DNA from: Onchocerca volvulus
Lineage: Eukaryota > Nematoda > Chromadorea > Rhabditida > Onchocercidae
Length of the DNA: 64,000 nucleotides
Reading direction: 5' to 3'
Assembly: GCA_000499405.2 (NCBI GenBank)
Contig: HG738138.1
Coordinates: 6,074,888 to 6,138,887, forward strand
The notes beneath the pieces were generated by a model that did not search any database, had not been told where the DNA came from, and saw only the letters and a list, made by a program, of their open reading frames with translations. The position numbers and the translations under genes were made by a program. Of this stretch, positions 62,983-64,000 are shown one piece after another (the stretch's first letter is position 1; every line of letters begins with the position of its first letter).

Positions 62983-64000
62983 ATGGGTCGATTTCCTCTT
63001 CCTACCGAAAAACAGCGTCAGCAGATTGTTCAGCATCGTAAAAATTACGAAATGAATCTCTCCACCAGTCTTCGTATGCAAGGGACAACAAAGCGTGGGA
63101 CAAGCGCACCTCCGAAAGTTTGTAAGTTTTTACTTTCTTGGCTTTTCCTCGACATCATCTGGTAAACTATATATCTATAAAAGCTCAAAAATTTCAAGGA
63201 GTTCATTCCTGTGTGGCTGATGGCCATGCATATGTAGATCACAACTGTTCTAATTTCTTCAAGAATAGTCTTGGATTGAGTCATGACAGTGCAATGTTAA
63301 ATGTGAAATTTTTGCCACAAAATTGGTTTTATATGTGCGTATGTACATGGAAATGTATGTGTATGCTTGTATTTCTTCTCCTTTCTGTCTTCGTTGTTTG
63401 GTTCTTAATGCTCAAAGCTTGTTTAGAAGCCGGAGGTCAATTTGTTTTATATTATCTTTGGTCTTTTTGTGACATCTTAAATTATGTCCTGGAATATGAT
63501 TTCCTCGATTATCATTATACCATGTTATTTGTATCCTGGCAGCGCTTATCAGTGTTTCAAAACTATTCAATAATGCTCCATTACATGTGAAGTGTGTATG
63601 TGGTGTACTGAAGAAGGGCGTGTAATTTGCAGTCGCCCAACATTTCATTTTATCTATCATTGTGTGACTCCTAGTTGTTCGTACTATTATTAGTTATAAT
63701 TTCAGCAGAAGCTTCTTCAGCAGAAACCTCAGACATACCTCAGATAATTGAAGCTGAAGTTATACGCTCATCTCCGGGTGTCTTGGTAGTGCAATATAAA
63801 CAAGAAGACACGAATACGAAGTACACGGGTATTCTCCTTGCTGAGAACGGGTGAGTATATTACGTGTTTAAAGCATTTTCCCATTTTCCAAAATTCCAGT
63901 GTTTATGTTTTAAAATTATGATCTTAACTTGATGCTTCAAGCTTCAAGCGCAATAAGAAAATACATTAACAAAACTTCAAGCTGTGTTTTGCAGTATCAT
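62983..64000 (+). CDS. Unidentified gene, 5' end (partial)
   Basis: Exon 1 is 62983-63121 (46 codons plus one base, donor GTAAGT), exon 2 is 63706-63850, and a third exon opens at 63995 after gttttgcag and runs off the window; phases agree. The start ATG lies one base after an acceptor (atgttgcag), again suggesting a trans-spliced leader or a 5'UTR exon. The protein begins MGRFPLPTEKQRQQIVQHRK, highly polar and basic with a heptad-like Gln/Glu/Lys helix, then a Ser/Thr/Pro linker. A segment follows that could be a small beta barrel (VIRSSPGVLVVQYKQ, then KYTGILLAENG). That pattern loosely recalls the GVLVV...TYVGTLL segment of ZNF608/609-scribbler proteins, but the match is short and I do not assign it. 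Likely nuclear; function unknown. Confidence 0.6.

Noticed and set aside
63138..63590. 150-codon plus-strand open frame
   Set aside because: Lies entirely inside intron 1 of the last gene, whose exon phases agree without it; hydrophobic composition typical of T-rich chance frames.

Overview
The window is nuclear DNA of a nematode, most likely a filarial (spirurid) worm. The inference rests on strong AT bias, many short introns with TTTNCAG/TTTTAG-type acceptors, several start codons lying within a few bases of a splice acceptor (as expected if a spliced leader or a 5'UTR exon is joined there), and protein families readable as metazoan/nematode orthologues. No bacterial operon, CRISPR array, rRNA or convincing tRNA was seen. 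All gene models were assembled by eye from reading frames, splice signals and phase agreement; exon boundaries are predictions.

Layout. 1-1346 (-): 5' part of an ankyrin-repeat palmitoyltransferase of the ZDHHC17/13 (HIP14) type, running off the left edge. 3205-5820 (+): a complete Van Gogh/Strabismus planar-polarity protein (vang-1). Its downstream flank carries a ~0.5 kb imperfect inverted repeat. 8334-16320 (+): a complete USP7/HAUSP deubiquitinase (MATH, catalytic and ubiquitin-like domains) in 25 exons. 19436-38252 (+): four tandem, same-strand genes for secreted proteins with a C-terminal lipocalin-like domain (called L1-L4 here). Two of the four share more intron positions with each other than with the rest, and three have long Pro/Gly-rich N-terminal extensions. 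41452-47624 (-): a TBCK orthologue (pseudokinase, TBC and rhodanese domains). 55054-59343 (+): the NDUFS2 49-kDa subunit of respiratory complex I, with its first exon unresolved. 62983-64000 (+): 5' end of an unidentified gene that leaves the window.

Functionally the single-copy genes are housekeeping or developmental: membrane trafficking, planar polarity, ubiquitin signalling, mTOR/endolysosomal regulation and respiration. The lineage-specific part is the lipocalin array, 19 kb of duplicated secreted-protein genes that probably act at extracellular or apical surfaces or carry lipids. Intergenic stretches are AT-rich and hold poly-T tracts, a transposon-tail-like dispersed repeat seen twice (at 20.1 and 39.5 kb in opposite orientation), small tandem repeats and one decayed-looking reading frame near 7.3 kb.
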